A stretch of DNA of 64,000 bases from Ruminococcus sp. (GCA_004558485.1 SFCS01000007.1:1-64000); one strand, 5' to 3'; counted from the first letter of the stretch, positions 9,829 to 20,287 are shown. The notes: generated by a model from the letters alone, not told the origin. Numbers and translations: made by a program.

Positions 9829-10230
9829 TTACCAAATGAATGCCAGGACTTCGCCGCCGACATTCTCTTTGCGTGCCATCTTGTCGGTCATCACACCGCG
9901 GGAAGTGGACACAATGGCGGTGCCGATGCCCTTCATGACTTTCGGCATATCCTCGCTGTTGGAATAAATGCGCAGGCCGGGCTTGGAAACGCGGCGCAGA
10001 CCCTTGAGAACCTGCGTCTTGGACGGACCCTGATATTTCAGCGTCACGCGAATGATGCCCTGCTTGCCGTCTTCGATAACCTGATAATTCTTGACATATC
10101 CTTCGTCCACCAGAATCTGGGCAATAGCCTTCTTCATGTTGGAAGCCGGGATATCCACCGTATCATGCTTCGCGGAATTCGCATTGCGGATCCGGGTGAG
10201 CATATCGGCGATAGTATCACTGATTTGCAT
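9829..10230 (-). CDS. rpsH: 30S ribosomal protein S8
   Basis: A 133-residue S8 starting [22 protein letters not shown] and ending GGEVLAFIW. It is a primary 16S rRNA binder and in E. coli the autoregulator of the spc operon. It lies 14 nt before rplF. Confidence 0.98.
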   Translation of the reverse strand: MQISDTIADMLTRIRNANSAKHDTVDIPASNMKKAIAQILVDEGYVKNYQVIEDGKQGIIRVTLKYQGPSKTQVLKGLRRVSKPGLRIYSNSEDMPKVMKGIGTAIVSTSRGVMTDKMARKENVGGEVLAFIW

Positions 10231-10251
10231 TCCGTCTACCTCCTTTAGCTA

Positions 10252-10437
10252 TTACCAGCTGGCTTTCTTCACGCCGGGGATCTCACCTTTGTAGGCAAGC
10301 TCTCTGAAGCAGATACGGCAGATACCGTACCGACGCAGGTAAGCGTGCGGACGGCCGCAGATCTTGCAACGATTGTATGCCCGGGTGGAGTACTTCGGCG
10401 TACGCTGCTGTTTGATTTTCATCGATGTTTTCGCCAT
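10252..10437 (-). CDS. rpsZ: 30S ribosomal protein S14, zinc type (type Z)
   Basis: The 61-residue short form of S14. Two CXXC pairs (CKIC and CRIC) bind zinc, and it ends IPGVKKASW. The start [10 protein letters not shown] at 10437 overlaps no upstream coding and has a GGAGGA site 7 nt before it; eight extra upstream codons in frame are unsupported. Confidence 0.97.
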   Translation of the reverse strand: MAKTSMKIKQQRTPKYSTRAYNRCKICGRPHAYLRRYGICRICFRELAYKGEIPGVKKASW

Positions 10438-10450
10438 CAGTTTCTCCTCC

Positions 10451-10990
10451 TTACTTCGCAAAGGGAGCGCCCATCAGTGTGAGCAGCTCGCGTGCTTCTT
10501 CGTCATTGGTCGCGGTGGTGACAAAGCAGATGTCCATGCCGCGCACCTTGTCGATCTTGTCATACTCGATCTCCGGGAAGATCAGCTGTTCCTTGAGGCC
10601 CATGTTGTAGTTGCCGCGGCCGTCGAACGCATCCGGGTTGATACCGCGGAAGTCGCGCACGCGGGGCAGCGCCACATTGAACAGGCGGTCGAGGAACTCG
10701 TACATACGGTCGCCGCGCAGGGTGACCTTTACACCGATGTTCATGCCTTCACGCAGCTTGAAGTTTGCAACGGACTTGCGTGCCTTGCAAACGATCGGGC
10801 GCTGACCGGTGATGGCGGACAGATCCGTGATCACCGCGTCGATGACCTTGGAGTTGTCGCGCGCTTCGCCGCAGCCGACATTGACAACGATCTTGTCAAG
10901 CTTCGGAATCTGCATAACGCTCTTGTAGCCGAATTTCTTCAGCAGGGCAGGAGCAACCTCTTTGACATACAGTTCTTTTAATCTGGCCAT
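10451..10990 (-). CDS. rplE: 50S ribosomal protein L5
   Basis: A 179-residue L5 that binds 5S rRNA. It begins [20 protein letters not shown] and includes [12 protein letters not shown] and the conserved [21 protein letters not shown] segment. The start at 10990 is chosen over a 12-codon extension because a GGGAGGG ribosome binding site lies just before it. Confidence 0.97.
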   Translation of the reverse strand: MARLKELYVKEVAPALLKKFGYKSVMQIPKLDKIVVNVGCGEARDNSKVIDAVITDLSAITGQRPIVCKARKSVANFKLREGMNIGVKVTLRGDRMYEFLDRLFNVALPRVRDFRGINPDAFDGRGNYNMGLKEQLIFPEIEYDKIDKVRGMDICFVTTATNDEEARELLTLMGAPFAK

Positions 10991-11007
10991 TTCGTTACTC
11001 CCCTCCC

Positions 11008-11337
11008 TTACATGACTTCGCCGCAATGCTTGCAGACGCGCTGTTTTGTGCCGTCCTCGAGGATCTTATGACCCACGCGGGTGGCCTTCTTGCAGGACGG
11101 GCAGACAACCTCGACCTTGGACGCATAGATGGCGCCCTCCGCCTCGATGATGCCGCCGTTATCGCCTGCCTTGCGGGGCTTGACATGCTTTTTCACCATG
11201 TTCAGGCCCTCCACGATGACCTTGCCCTCCTTCGGGCTGACAGCCAGAACCTTGCCGGTCTTGCCGCGATCATCGCCGCTGATGATCAGGACGGTATCGT
11301 CCTTTTTCACATGCAGTTTGTTACTCAATTTCGACAC
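11008..11337 (-). CDS. rplX: 50S ribosomal protein L24
   Basis: A 109-residue L24 with the N-terminal KOW motif ([21 protein letters not shown]). The C-terminal part carries two CXXC pairs (CPSC and CKHC), a zinc ribbon seen in many Clostridia. It initiates 50S assembly. Confidence 0.97.
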   Translation of the reverse strand: MSKLSNKLHVKKDDTVLIISGDDRGKTGKVLAVSPKEGKVIVEGLNMVKKHVKPRKAGDNGGIIEAEGAIYASKVEVVCPSCKKATRVGHKILEDGTKQRVCKHCGEVM

Positions 11338-11343
11338 CTCCGA

Positions 11344-11712
11344 TTACAGTACTTCGGGGGCAAGGCTCAGGATCTTCATATAATCCTTTTCTCTGAGCTC
11401 TCTTGCCACCGGCCCAAAGATACGGGTACCCTTGGGGCTCTTGTCGTCACGAATGATGACGGCCGCGTTTTCGTCAAAGCGGATGTAGGTGCCATCCTCA
11501 CGACGAACGCCCTTGACCGTGCGGACGATGACCGCTTTCACGACTTCGCCCTTTTTCACAACGCCGCCGGGTGCTGCTTTTTTGACAGAAGCAACCACAA
11601 CGTCGCCGATATTCGCATACCTCCGGCCGGAACCACCGAGAACGCGGATGCACATAAGCTCCTTCGCGCCGGTGTTGTCGGCTACTTTGAGGTAGGTTTG
11701 CTGTTGTACCAC
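11344..11712 (-). CDS. rplN: 50S ribosomal protein L14 (GTG start)
   Basis: A 122-residue L14, the usual length. The first in-frame ATG lies inside the ribosome binding site itself (GAAGGAGGAACAACT). The GTG at 11710-11712, 8 nt downstream of GGAGG, gives the conserved [17 protein letters not shown]-terminus. L14 lies at the subunit interface. It is 6 nt before rplX. Confidence 0.95.
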   Translation of the reverse strand: MVQQQTYLKVADNTGAKELMCIRVLGGSGRRYANIGDVVVASVKKAAPGGVVKKGEVVKAVIVRTVKGVRREDGTYIRFDENAAVIIRDDKSPKGTRIFGPVARELREKDYMKILSLAPEVL

Positions 11713-11781
11713 AGTTGTTCCTCCTTCCATGTATCCCCGCCCTTGTCCCTGCTCTTTACAGGGGAACGGGATACACCGACA

Positions 11782-12039
11782 TTATTTTGCCTTCTCGATG
11801 ATCCGCGTCAGTCTCCAGTGCTTATCCTTGGACAGCGGGCGCGTCTCCATGATTTCCACAACATCGCCCACACGGCACTCGTTGTTTTCATCGTGCGCCT
11901 TCAGCCGCACTGTACGCTTGACGATTTTCTTATACAGCGGATGGCGGACATTGTCCTCGATCGCCACAACGACGGTCTTCTCCATCTTGTCGCTCACGAC
12001 CGTGCCGGTACGCGTCTTTCTGAGATTCCGTTCGCTCAC
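11782..12039 (-). CDS. rpsQ: 30S ribosomal protein S17
   Basis: An 85-residue S17, a primary 16S rRNA-binding OB-fold protein. It starts [22 protein letters not shown] and includes [24 protein letters not shown] 69-nt gap separates it from rplN, the conventional S10/spc boundary, but no terminator is evident. Confidence 0.98.
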   Translation of the reverse strand: MSERNLRKTRTGTVVSDKMEKTVVVAIEDNVRHPLYKKIVKRTVRLKAHDENNECRVGDVVEIMETRPLSKDKHWRLTRIIEKAK

Positions 12040-12057
12040 AATTTACTCCTCCTTCCG

Positions 12058-12267
12058 TTACGCCTGAGCCTTCAGTTCATTTTCGCGCATGATCGTTTTC
12101 ACGACGGCGATTTCCTTCTTGACGGCTTTCAAACGCATCGGATTATCGAGCTGATTGACCGCGTGCTGGAACCGAAGATTGAACAGTTCCTTCTTCAGGT
12201 CGTCGAGCTTACTGACCAGTTCCGCATCACTCAGTTCTCTGATCTTTGCAATTTCAGTCGCTTTCAT
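12058..12267 (-). CDS. rpmC: 50S ribosomal protein L29
   Basis: A 69-residue, two-helix L29 ([21 protein letters not shown] ... FNLRFQHAVNQLDNPMRLK) near the exit tunnel. Its start codon overlaps the rplP stop by one base, implying coupled translation. Confidence 0.97.
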   Translation of the reverse strand: MKATEIAKIRELSDAELVSKLDDLKKELFNLRFQHAVNQLDNPMRLKAVKKEIAVVKTIMRENELKAQA

Positions 12268-12689
12268 TACTGCTCACCATCCGTTTCCTTGGTTACAAAT
12301 TTGCACTTGATGGGCAGCTTGTTTGCTGCAAGACGCAGGGCTTCCTGCGCCACTTCCTCGCTCACGCCGGCGATCTCGAACATGACTCTGCCGGGCTTCA
12401 CAACAGCGACCCAGTATTCCGGAGCGCCTTTACCGGAACCCATTCGGGTGCCGGCCGGCTTCGCGGTGACGGGCTTGTCGGGGAAGATCTTGATCCAAAC
12501 CTGGCCGCCACGCTTAATATAACGGGTCATGGCGACACGGGCGGCTTCGATCTGACGGGAGGTGATCCATGCGGGCTCGGTGGCCTGCAGACCAAACTCG
12601 CCGTAGGTGACAGTGTTGCCGCGCATGGCTTTACCGGTCATACGGCCTCTGTGAACGCGGCGGTATTTGACTCTCTTAGGTAACAGCAT
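12267..12689 (-). CDS. rplP: 50S ribosomal protein L16
   Basis: A 140-residue L16 starting [21 protein letters not shown] and including [23 protein letters not shown]. It helps position the A-site tRNA. It overlaps its neighbours on both sides by one base. Confidence 0.98.
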   Translation of the reverse strand: MLLPKRVKYRRVHRGRMTGKAMRGNTVTYGEFGLQATEPAWITSRQIEAARVAMTRYIKRGGQVWIKIFPDKPVTAKPAGTRMGSGKGAPEYWVAVVKPGRVMFEIAGVSEEVAQEALRLAANKLPIKCKFVTKETDGEQ

Positions 12690-13360
12690 TACTTACGGCC
12701 TCCTTCACGCTCACGACGGGGCTTCGCAGCACCGGCAAGCACTTCGCCGCGGTAGATCCAGACCTTGACGCCGATCCGACCGTAGGTGGTGTTTGCTTCC
12801 GCAAAGCCGTAATCAATGTCCGCACGCAGCGTCTGCAGCGGGATGGTACCCTCGTGATACTGCTCGGTGCGGGCAATTTCCGCGCCGCCCAGACGGCCGG
12901 AAACCTGCGTTTTGATACCCTTGGCGCCCAGACGCATTGCGCGACCGATCGCCTGCTTCATCGCACGGCGGAAAGCGATACGCTTTTCGAGCTGCTGTGC
13001 AATGTTTTCTGCAACCAGCTGTGCGTCGGCATCGGGGTTCTTGACCTCCACGATGTTCAGCGAGGTGGGCTTTTCCAGCATCTTCTCGCAGGTGAGACGC
13101 AGCTTTTCGATCTCCGTGCCGCCCTTGCCGATGACAATGCCGGGCTTTGCACAGTGAATATTGACCTTGACGCGGGAGGCGTCACGCTCGATCTCGATCT
13201 TGGAGACACCGGCAGCGTATAAGGTCTTTTTCAGATATTTCCGCAGGTTGTGGTCGGAGACCAGCGTGTCGCCGAAGTCCTTGTCCGCGACGAACCAACG
13301 GGAATCCCAGTTTTTGATGATGCCGACCCGCAGGCCATGGGGATTAACTTTCTGTCCCAT
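12689..13360 (-). CDS. rpsC: 30S ribosomal protein S3
   Basis: A 223-residue S3 starting [22 protein letters not shown], with the KH type 2 motif ([14 protein letters not shown]) and the C-terminal domain that forms the mRNA entry helicase site with S4 and S5. Order rplV-rpsC-rplP is standard. Confidence 0.98.
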   Translation of the reverse strand: MGQKVNPHGLRVGIIKNWDSRWFVADKDFGDTLVSDHNLRKYLKKTLYAAGVSKIEIERDASRVKVNIHCAKPGIVIGKGGTEIEKLRLTCEKMLEKPTSLNIVEVKNPDADAQLVAENIAQQLEKRIAFRRAMKQAIGRAMRLGAKGIKTQVSGRLGGAEIARTEQYHEGTIPLQTLRADIDYGFAEANTTYGRIGVKVWIYRGEVLAGAAKPRREREGGRK

Positions 13361-13378
13361 AATTTACCTCCTCCTCGC

Positions 13379-13714
13379 TTATTCTTTTTCCTTAAGCACT
13401 AAGGTGATGTGTGAAGTTCTCTTTTCGATGCGGTAAGCACGACCCTGTGCACACGGGCGAATTCTCTTCAGAATCGGGCCCGGGCAGGCGTAGCACTCGG
13501 AAACATACAGAGTGTCGCGGACAAGGTTCAGATTGTTTTCCGCATTGGCAACGGCGGATTTCAGCAGCTTTGCGATCGGCTCGCACGCCGCCTTGGGGGT
13601 AAACTTGACAATCGCCATCGCTTCGTCAACCGGCTTGTTGCGGATGAGGTCGAGAACGATCTTCACTTTACGCGGGGAAATACGGACATAAGTAGCTTGT
13701 GCCCTTGCTTCCAT
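13379..13714 (-). CDS. rplV: 50S ribosomal protein L22
   Basis: A 111-residue L22 whose beta hairpin reaches into the exit tunnel ([27 protein letters not shown]). The start [16 protein letters not shown] at 13714 has a GGAAAGGAGAG site; eight further upstream codons overlap that site and are left out. Confidence 0.97.
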   Translation of the reverse strand: MEARAQATYVRISPRKVKIVLDLIRNKPVDEAMAIVKFTPKAACEPIAKLLKSAVANAENNLNLVRDTLYVSECYACPGPILKRIRPCAQGRAYRIEKRTSHITLVLKEKE

Positions 13715-13737
13715 GAGGTTTCTCTCCTTTCCATCCA

Positions 13738-14010
13738 TCAGCCGGTGGTTTTGGAACCCACATGACCCTTGAAGGTGCGCGTGGGGGCAAACTCACCCAG
13801 TTTGTGACCGACCATGTCCTCGGTAATGTATACCGGCACATGCTTACGACCGTCATGCACGGCGATCGTGTGACCGACGAAATCCGGGAAGATCGTGGAG
13901 GAACGGCTCCAGGTCTTCAGAATCCGCTTTTCGCCGGAGGCATTCATTTCCTGAATCCTTTTCAGCAGAACAGGCTGCACGAAAGGACCCTTCTTTACGC
14001 TTCTGCTCAT
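13738..14010 (-). CDS. rpsS: 30S ribosomal protein S19
   Basis: A 90-residue S19 starting [20 protein letters not shown], with [21 protein letters not shown] and the [12 protein letters not shown] end. It is on the 30S head with S13. It lies 20 nt after rplB. Confidence 0.98.
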   Translation of the reverse strand: MSRSVKKGPFVQPVLLKRIQEMNASGEKRILKTWSRSSTIFPDFVGHTIAVHDGRKHVPVYITEDMVGHKLGEFAPTRTFKGHVGSKTTG

Positions 14011-14030
14011 AAATCTTGATCTCCTTTCGC

Positions 14031-14861
14031 TTACTTGCCGCCGCGGCGCTTCACGATAAACTTATCGGAGCGGTTGTGCGTCTTGCGCGTCTTATAGCCC
14101 ATAGCCGGCTTGCCCCACGGGGTGACCGGGCCGGGACGACCGATCGGGGACTTGCCCTCGCCGCCACCGTGCGGGTGATCACAGGGGTTCATGACAGAAC
14201 CGCGCACCTGCGGACGCCAGCCGAGGTGACGCTTACGGCCTGCTTTGCCGAGCTTCTGATTGGCGTATTCCACATTGCCGACCTGACCGATGGTCGCTTT
14301 GCACTCCATCGGCACATAGCGCATCTCACCGGAGGGCAGACGCACCATCGCAAGCGCGCCTTCCTTACCCATAAGCTGCGCCATCGCACCGGCGGCACGG
14401 GCAAGCTGAGCGCCCTTGCCGGGATACAGCTCCACATTGTGGATGAAGGTGCCGGTCGGGATGTTTGCGAGCGGCAGCGCGTTGCCGGGCTTGATGTCCG
14501 CATCGGCGCCGTTGGCGACGGTGTCGCCGACCTTGATGCCGACCGGCGCCAGGATATAGCGCTTGTCGCCGTCCTCGTACTGCACCAACGCGATGTGGGC
14601 GGTACGGTTCGGATCATATTCCAGCGTCAGCACAGTGCCGACGCCCTCTTTGCCGCGCTTGAAGTCGATGATACGATACTTCCGGCGGTTGCCGCCGCCG
14701 CGATGGCGGACGGTGATGCGACCGTAGCTGTTACGGCCGGCTTTCTTGTTCTTGGGAGCCAACAGGCTTTTCTCCGGTCCTGTCTTGGACAGGCCGCTGT
14801 AGTCGATAACGGACATACCGCGCTGACCGGGAGTCGTCGGCTTATACAATTTCATAGCCAT
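14031..14861 (-). CDS. rplB: 50S ribosomal protein L2
   Basis: A 276-residue L2, required for subunit joining and peptidyl-transferase activity. It starts [21 protein letters not shown] and includes the conserved [28 protein letters not shown]. The start at 14861 follows AAAGGAGAG; an extended frame further upstream is not homologous. The 114-nt gap before it holds a small GCGGG/CCCGC hairpin (14940-14955). Confidence 0.98.
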   Translation of the reverse strand: MAMKLYKPTTPGQRGMSVIDYSGLSKTGPEKSLLAPKNKKAGRNSYGRITVRHRGGGNRRKYRIIDFKRGKEGVGTVLTLEYDPNRTAHIALVQYEDGDKRYILAPVGIKVGDTVANGADADIKPGNALPLANIPTGTFIHNVELYPGKGAQLARAAGAMAQLMGKEGALAMVRLPSGEMRYVPMECKATIGQVGNVEYANQKLGKAGRKRHLGWRPQVRGSVMNPCDHPHGGGEGKSPIGRPGPVTPWGKPAMGYKTRKTHNRSDKFIVKRRGGK

Positions 14862-14975
14862 TCCGAAATTCTCTCCTTTTCTTGGCTTTGCGGGATCGTC
14901 GTGACTGCCGTGCAGCCACCGCATCCCATACCTTGCCTTGCGGGACAAAACCCGCCTTCATCCTGATCGCGCGGA

Positions 14976-15269
14976 TCAGAACATACCGTCGAAGAACTCG
15001 ATCGTCTTGGAGTCCTCCGTCAGCGTGACGACAGCCTTTTTCCAGTCGGAGGTGTAACCCTCGTTACGACCCATGCGACGGAGATGACCCTTCATGCTGA
15101 TGGTGTTGACTTTTGCGACCTTGACGCCGAAGATCTCTTCCACTGCGTATTTGATTGCGATTTTGTTCGCGTCCTTCTTCACACGGAAGGTGTATTTCTT
15201 TTCGGGAAGGACAGAGACGGCTTTCTCGGTGATAACCGGAGCCAGAATGATGTCGCGTGCGTTCATCAT
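14976..15269 (-). CDS. rplW: 50S ribosomal protein L23
   Basis: A 97-residue L23 ([21 protein letters not shown]) at the exit tunnel, where trigger factor and SRP dock. Its ATG overlaps the rplD TGA (ATGA), and the GGAGG site sits within the end of rplD, so the two are translationally coupled. Confidence 0.98.
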   Translation of the reverse strand: MMNARDIILAPVITEKAVSVLPEKKYTFRVKKDANKIAIKYAVEEIFGVKVAKVNTISMKGHLRRMGRNEGYTSDWKKAVVTLTEDSKTIEFFDGMF

Positions 15270-15889
15270 CTGTATACCTCCTCAATCTTTGCAACGGCAT
15301 CCTTCACGACGATCAGCTTGTCGGCGTTCAGAATGTCATAGGTGTTGATCGTATTGACCAGTGCGGTCTTGACACCGGGGATGTTGCGCGCGGACTTGAC
15401 CGCGACGTCGTTCTTCTCCGGCAGAACCAGCAGCACCTTGCGATCCGCATTGAGCGCGGTCAGCATGGCAGCAACGGTCTTCGTTTTGATCTCGTCCAGC
15501 TTCAGCTCGTCGAGCACCAGCAGCGCACCGTCCGCAACCTTCGAGGACAGAGCGGACTTCAGAGCCAGTCTGCGCATCTTCTTGGGCAGGACATAGTTAT
15601 AGGAGCGCGGCTTCGGACCGAGGGCGATACCGCCGTGCGTCCACTGGGGAGCGCGGATGGAGCCTTGACGGGCGTGACCCGTGCCCTTCTGTCTCCAGGG
15701 CTTTCTGCCGCCGCCGCTCACTTCGGTGCGGGTCTTGGTGGACTGGGTGCCCTGGCGCTGATTGGCCAGATAATTCACAACCGCGCTGTGCAGAACGGCT
15801 GCATTCGGCTCGACACCGAAGATGTCGGCGGACAGCTCCATCTCGCCGGTCTCTTTGCCGAGCATGTTATAAATCTTTACAGTAGGCAT
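15266..15889 (-). CDS. rplD: 50S ribosomal protein L4
   Basis: A 207-residue L4 with the tunnel loop ([34 protein letters not shown]). In E. coli L4 represses its own S10 operon by acting on the leader. The long leader here (16998-17341) makes comparable control possible, but nothing in the sequence proves it. Confidence 0.98.
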   Translation of the reverse strand: MPTVKIYNMLGKETGEMELSADIFGVEPNAAVLHSAVVNYLANQRQGTQSTKTRTEVSGGGRKPWRQKGTGHARQGSIRAPQWTHGGIALGPKPRSYNYVLPKKMRRLALKSALSSKVADGALLVLDELKLDEIKTKTVAAMLTALNADRKVLLVLPEKNDVAVKSARNIPGVKTALVNTINTYDILNADKLIVVKDAVAKIEEVYR

Positions 15890-15905
15890 TCAAAATCCTC
15901 CTCCC

Positions 15906-16541
15906 TTAGGCTTTCTTGACGGTGTCGGAAAGCACCACGATGCCGTTCTTCGGGCCGGGGACGGCGCCGCGGACAGCGATGAGGTTGTTTTCCGCATCGA
16001 CCTTGACCACCACGAGGTTCTGAACGGTCACGCGCTCAGAGCCGAGGTGTCCGGCGCCCTTCATGCCCTTATAGACACGGGACGGCGTGGAGCACGCGCC
16101 GAGAGAACCGGCGTGACGCGCAACAGGGCCGGAACCGTGGGTCTCCTTCAGGCGGCTGTGGTTCCAGCGCTTGATGGCGCCGGCGTAGCCCTTACCCTTG
16201 CTCGTGCCGACCACATCGATGTGATCGCCCGCCGCAAAGACATCCGCCTTCACGATGTCGCCGACATTGACAGCGTCGGTGTTGTCCAGACGGAACTCAC
16301 GCAGCGTGCGCTTGGGAGCGACCTCGGACTTGTCAAAGTGGCCTTTGAGGGGTTTGGTGACATGTTTCGGGGAAACATCACCGAAGCCGTACTGCACGGC
16401 GGCATAGCCGTCGTTCTCAACGGTCTTCTTCTGGACAACCACGCAGGGGCCCGCCTCAATGACGGTAACCGGAACGACATTGCCCTTTTCGTCGAAGATC
16501 TGCGTCATGCCGACCTTCTTGCCGATGATACCTTTTTGCAT
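15906..16541 (-). CDS. rplC: 50S ribosomal protein L3
   Basis: A 211-residue L3 starting [21 protein letters not shown], with [12 protein letters not shown]-like and [12 protein letters not shown]-like segments (here [11 protein letters not shown] and [11 protein letters not shown]). It initiates 50S assembly. A 144-nt spacer to rpsJ is unusually long and carries a perfect 5-bp hairpin (GGTCA/TGACC) but no obvious promoter. Confidence 0.98.
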   Translation of the reverse strand: MQKGIIGKKVGMTQIFDEKGNVVPVTVIEAGPCVVVQKKTVENDGYAAVQYGFGDVSPKHVTKPLKGHFDKSEVAPKRTLREFRLDNTDAVNVGDIVKADVFAAGDHIDVVGTSKGKGYAGAIKRWNHSRLKETHGSGPVARHAGSLGACSTPSRVYKGMKGAGHLGSERVTVQNLVVVKVDAENNLIAVRGAVPGPKNGIVVLSDTVKKA

Positions 16542-16685
16542 AGTGTATACCTCCTTGGTTATTGGTTGACAGAAGACACTTCCGACGACGCTGCGGCTTT
16601 CCTTGCGGAGTTCCGAGCGGCGCTTTTTTGCGTTTCGGTCAACATGACCTCGCTTTCAGGAAATCTGCCAAGCACGGCTTGTGCC

Positions 16686-16997
16686 TTACAGCTTGATTTC
16701 GATTTCCACACCGGCGGGGAGCTCAAGGCCCGTCAGGGCCTCAACGGTCTTGTTGGACGGTCTGAGAATATCAATCAGACGCTTGTGGGTGCGGGTCTCG
16801 AACTGCTCACGGGAATCCTTATACTTGTGAACAGCGCGCAGGATGGTGACGACCTCCTTCTCGGTCGGCAGCGGCACGGGACCGGAAACTCTTGCACCGG
16901 TGCGGCGCGCGGTCTCCACGATCTTCTCTGCTGCCTGGTCGACCAGCTGATGGTCATACCCCTTGATACGAATACGGATTTTTTCTTTGACTGCCAC
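16686..16997 (-). CDS. rpsJ: 30S ribosomal protein S10 (GTG start)
   Basis: A 103-residue S10, also the NusE component of antitermination complexes. The conserved N-terminus [15 protein letters not shown] is reached from a GTG at 16995-16997, which lies 9 nt after AAGGAGG. An ATG 18 codons upstream gives a non-homologous extension over the ribosome binding site. It is the first gene of the cluster. Confidence 0.96.
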   Translation of the reverse strand: MAVKEKIRIRIKGYDHQLVDQAAEKIVETARRTGARVSGPVPLPTEKEVVTILRAVHKYKDSREQFETRTHKRLIDILRPSNKTVEALTGLELPAGVEIEIKL

Positions 16998-17341
16998 TGA
17001 AAAACGCCTCCTTAAATTGTAGTTGGCGGGCGACGCTGAAACCGTACACACCGCCGGGTGTTTCTTTCCCGGCCGTTAAAAAAACCGGATCACTGCGTCC
17101 GGAATCGGTCAAGCGTCCTGCTGCATATCGGACAGCATCGCAAGGAAGGAGCGCACACCGTTGGGGAGCGGCGTTCCCTGCCGTCAGACATCATGCAGTA
17201 TTTCTTGTCGCCCGGTTTGAAATCGGACATACTCAGCGGAAAAACCGGCAAAACCTGCCGCAACCTCCCGCGTCATCGCATATCGTGCAGTCCCGTCACG
17301 GCGAAAAACGGGCATACTTCACCCACTTCTCGCAGTCACGC
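16998..17341 (-). promoter_or_regulatory. Long S10 leader RNA with attenuator-like hairpin
   Basis: About 340 nt of untranslated RNA separate the promoter from rpsJ. Reading in the minus direction, a CCGGA/TCCGG hairpin (17085-17102) is followed directly by seven T (17078-17084), which looks like an intrinsic terminator inside the leader. An earlier CGGCA/TGCCG hairpin near 17240-17260 is also followed by T-rich sequence. A final CCGGG/CCCGG hairpin precedes the ribosome binding site. The region has no credible coding. The likely role, r-protein or antitermination control of the cluster, is inference. Confidence 0.55.
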
Positions 17342-17347
17342 CCAATT

Positions 17348-17376
17348 ATAATACTACAGAAATGCACGGAATGCAA
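17348..17376 (-). promoter_or_regulatory. Promoter of the S10-spc-alpha cluster
   Basis: On the minus strand TTGCAT (17371-17376), a 17-bp spacer and TATTAT (17348-17353). It is the only good sigma-A-type promoter between the ABC exporter and rpsJ, giving a start near 17341. Confidence 0.75.
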
Positions 17377-17424
17377 GCATTTTTTTCGATTTCTCAAAAA
17401 AATTTTTGCACCCGTGCATCGGTG

Positions 17425-19149
17425 TTATATGGTATCCGTTTCTCTGAATTGCTGGCGATAGAGCGTCGCATACATGCCGTTTGCGGCAAGCAGCGTTTCA
17501 TGGTCGCCCTGCTCGGTGATCCTGCCGCCGTCGATGACGGCGATCTCGTTTGCATTTTTGATGGTGGACAGGCGGTGCGCCACCACCAGCGTCGTCCTGC
17601 CGCGGCACAATTCATCAAGCGCTTGCTGAATGAGGATCTCCGTCGTGTTGTCCAGCGCGCTTGTCGCCTCGTCCAAAATGAGGATGGGCGGGTTTTTCAG
17701 AAACACCCGCGCAATGCACAGCCGCTGCTTCTGCCCGCCGGACAGCCGCACGCCGCGCTCACCGATCACCGTGTCATAGCCGTCGGGCATCGCGGTCACA
17801 AATTCATGGATGTTGGCGCGCTTTGCCGCCGCAATGACCTCCTCCTCGGTCGCGTCCGGCCTGCCGTAAAGAATGTTGTCCCGCACCGTCGCATTGAAGA
17901 GATAGACATCCTGCTGCACGATGCCGATGTTGCGGCGCAGCGACGCGGCGGTGATATTTTTGATCGATATGCCGTCAATGAGGATGTCGCCCGCCGTCAG
18001 GGAATAGAACCGCGGGATGAGATGGCAGATGGTGGTCTTGCCGCCGCCGGACGGCCCGACCAGCGCAAAGGTCGCGCCGGCGGGAATGTCCATCGAGACA
18101 TCGGTCAGCACCGCATCCTCGTCGCCGTAGCCGAAGGTGACATGCCGCAGCGTCACTGCGCCCGCGACCCTGCCGACCGGCTTCGCCTGCGGCAGATCGA
18201 CCTCCTCCGGCACATCCATGATTTCCACATACCTCTCAAAGCCCGCAACGCCGCTCTGGAACTGCTCCATGAAACGGATGAGCGTGTTGACGGGATTGAG
18301 AAACAGGCTGACCGACACCACAAAAGCGGAATAGTCGGCAAAAGAAATGCTGCCCCTGTACAAAAACAGACCGCCCGCAATGAGGATGACCACATTGAAA
18401 ACATCGGAAACAAAGGTCGTCGAGGAATGAAACTCGCCCATCGAGCGGTAGGCATCGCGGCTTGCCTCGCGGAAATCCTTGTTGCCCTCCTCAAATTTTT
18501 CGATCTCCAGGTCGGCGTTCGTGAACGCCTTTGTCACGCGGATGCCGGAAATGCTGCTTTGCAGCGCGGCGTTGATCTTGGCGATGGACTGACGGCTTTT
18601 CTGAAACGCGCGGCGCATCTTATTGCGCGTCAGCGCCGAAATCACCACCAAAAGCGGCACACAGGCAAACACGATGAGCGCCAGTCCGACATGGATGCAC
18701 AAAAGATACGCAAACGCGACAATGATGGAGATGGTGCAGGTAATCGCCATCTCCGGCCCGTGGTGCGCCAGCTCGCTTATATCGGTCAGATCATTCGTGA
18801 GCCGCGACATGATTTTGCCCGTTTCGTGCGTGTCGAAAAAGGAAAACGGCAGCCGCTCCAGGTGTGCAAACAGATCACTGCGCATCTGCGCCTGCATCCG
18901 CACGCCCATCATGTGCCCCTGATACTGGATGAAGAAATTGAGCAGCATCCGCACGAAGTAAATGAGCAGCAGGCACAGCCCATAGAGCACCACAAGCCGA
19001 TGGCGCCTGTTCGGGATAAGATCGCTGAGCATCAGGCGCGTGATGATGGGATAGAAAACGCCCATGAGCGACACGGCGAGCGACGCCGCCATGTCCATGG
19101 CGAAAAGCCGTTTGTGCGGGCGATAATAGGAAAAAAACCGTTTGAGCAT
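17425..19149 (-). CDS. ABC exporter half-transporter (fused membrane and ATPase domains)
   Basis: A 574-residue MsbA/MdlB-like exporter. About six membrane helices occupy residues 1-310. An ATPase domain follows with Walker A GPSGGGKTT, Q-loop QQDVYLF, signature LSGGQKQR, Walker B ILILDEATSALD and the switch His in VAHRLS. It is complete, so it probably works as a homodimer exporting lipids, peptides or drugs; the substrate cannot be told. It stands alone between the aro operon terminator and the S10 promoter, so its link to either is positional only. Confidence 0.9.
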   Translation of the reverse strand: MLKRFFSYYRPHKRLFAMDMAASLAVSLMGVFYPIITRLMLSDLIPNRRHRLVVLYGLCLLLIYFVRMLLNFFIQYQGHMMGVRMQAQMRSDLFAHLERLPFSFFDTHETGKIMSRLTNDLTDISELAHHGPEMAITCTISIIVAFAYLLCIHVGLALIVFACVPLLVVISALTRNKMRRAFQKSRQSIAKINAALQSSISGIRVTKAFTNADLEIEKFEEGNKDFREASRDAYRSMGEFHSSTTFVSDVFNVVILIAGGLFLYRGSISFADYSAFVVSVSLFLNPVNTLIRFMEQFQSGVAGFERYVEIMDVPEEVDLPQAKPVGRVAGAVTLRHVTFGYGDEDAVLTDVSMDIPAGATFALVGPSGGGKTTICHLIPRFYSLTAGDILIDGISIKNITAASLRRNIGIVQQDVYLFNATVRDNILYGRPDATEEEVIAAAKRANIHEFVTAMPDGYDTVIGERGVRLSGGQKQRLCIARVFLKNPPILILDEATSALDNTTEILIQQALDELCRGRTTLVVAHRLSTIKNANEIAVIDGGRITEQGDHETLLAANGMYATLYRQQFRETDTI

Positions 19150-19218
19150 GTCATCACCTATATAACCTTTATTATATAATCACATAGCTATCATACCGCA
19201 CCGCGGGAAAAATTGCAA

Positions 19219-19244
19219 GAAAAAAAGCCCCGAAGGGCTTTTTT
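19219..19244 (-). terminator. Terminator of the aro operon
   Basis: A GCCC/GGGC hairpin with a CGAA tetraloop flanked by A-run and T-run (T7) lies immediately after the aroF stop at 19245. Confidence 0.85.
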
Positions 19245-20273
19245 TCAAAGACTGTCCGCAATCTCATAAATGAGGTTTTCCGTCTTTTCCCAACCGAGGC
19301 AGGGATCGGTGATAGACTGGCCGAACACGCCGCCGTCCACCTTTTGTGCACCGTCCACCAGATAGCTTTCGATCATAAAGCCCTTGCACAGGCGGTGCAC
19401 CTCCTCGTCATAGCGGCAGCTTTGCAGCACCTCCTTGGCAATGCGCACCTGCTCGAGATACTTTTTGCCGGAGTTGGAGTGGTTGGTGTCGACGATGACG
19501 GCGGGATTTTGCAGCCCCTCCTCGGCATACAGCGCAGCGAGGCGTTTGAGATCCTCATAGTGATAGTTCGGAAATGCCTTTCCCGTCGCATCCACATAGC
19601 CGCGCAGGATGGCGTGGGTATAGGGATTGCCGTGGCTCTTCACTTCCCAGCCGCGATAGCAGAAGGTGTGGCGATGCTGCCCGGCATAGATGGCGTTCAT
19701 CATGACCGACAGATCGCCGCCGGTCGGGTTTTTCATGCCCGTGGGAATGTCCAGTCCGCTGGCGGTGAGGCGATGCTGCTGATTTTCCACCGACCGCGCA
19801 CCGACTGCCACATAGGACAAAAGATCGCTCAGATAGCGATGGTTTTCGGGATACAGCATTTCGTCCGCGCTGCTCATGCCATAGTCGGTCAGCGACTGCA
19901 TATGCAGCTTGCGGATGGCGATGACGCCCTTGATCAGGTTGGGCTTTTCGTTGGGATCGGGATAGTGCAGCATACCCTTATAGCCCGCGCCGGTGGTGCG
20001 CGGCTTGTTGGTGTAGATGCGCGGCACGATGAGCAGCTTGTCGCTGACCTTGTCCTGCACCACGCGCAGCTTTTCGATATAGGCCAGCACCGCATCGGCG
20101 CGATCCGCCGAGCACGGGCCGATGACGAGCAGCATGCGCGGATCTCTGCCCTCAAAGATGGCGCGGATCTGTTCGTCGCGCTTTGCCTTCACGGCGGCAG
20201 CCTCCTCCGACAGCGGATACTGCGCCTTGATCTCCTGCGGGATCGGCAGTCTGCCGATAAATTCCATGTTCAT
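19245..20273 (-). CDS. aroF: 3-deoxy-7-phosphoheptulonate (DAHP) synthase, class I AroFGH type
   Basis: A 342-residue enzyme joining PEP and erythrose 4-phosphate, the first step of the shikimate pathway. Conserved stretches include VIGPCSADRADAVLAYIEKL, RIYTNKPRTTGAGYKG, LTASGLDIPTGMKNPTGG and VDTNHSNSGKKYLEQV. Its length and the full N-terminal extension suggest a feedback-sensitive AroF/G/H enzyme; which amino acid inhibits it is not visible. It is placed last in the operon although it is the entry step. The ATG at 20273 follows AAAGGGGAAAG; a TTG 6 codons earlier is less likely. Confidence 0.95.
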   Translation of the reverse strand: MNMEFIGRLPIPQEIKAQYPLSEEAAAVKAKRDEQIRAIFEGRDPRMLLVIGPCSADRADAVLAYIEKLRVVQDKVSDKLLIVPRIYTNKPRTTGAGYKGMLHYPDPNEKPNLIKGVIAIRKLHMQSLTDYGMSSADEMLYPENHRYLSDLLSYVAVGARSVENQQHRLTASGLDIPTGMKNPTGGDLSVMMNAIYAGQHRHTFCYRGWEVKSHGNPYTHAILRGYVDATGKAFPNYHYEDLKRLAALYAEEGLQNPAVIVDTNHSNSGKKYLEQVRIAKEVLQSCRYDEEVHRLCKGFMIESYLVDGAQKVDGGVFGQSITDPCLGWEKTENLIYEIADSL

Positions 20274-20287
20274 TGTTCTTTCCCCTT

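Noticed and set aside
16542-16685. Internal promoter between rpsJ and rplC
   Set aside because: The spacer is long, but no -35/-10 pair with acceptable spacing is visible on the minus strand.
17058-17351. Plus-strand ORF inside the S10 leader
   Set aside because: No ribosome binding site, antisense to the leader, Arg/Ser-rich with no family likeness.
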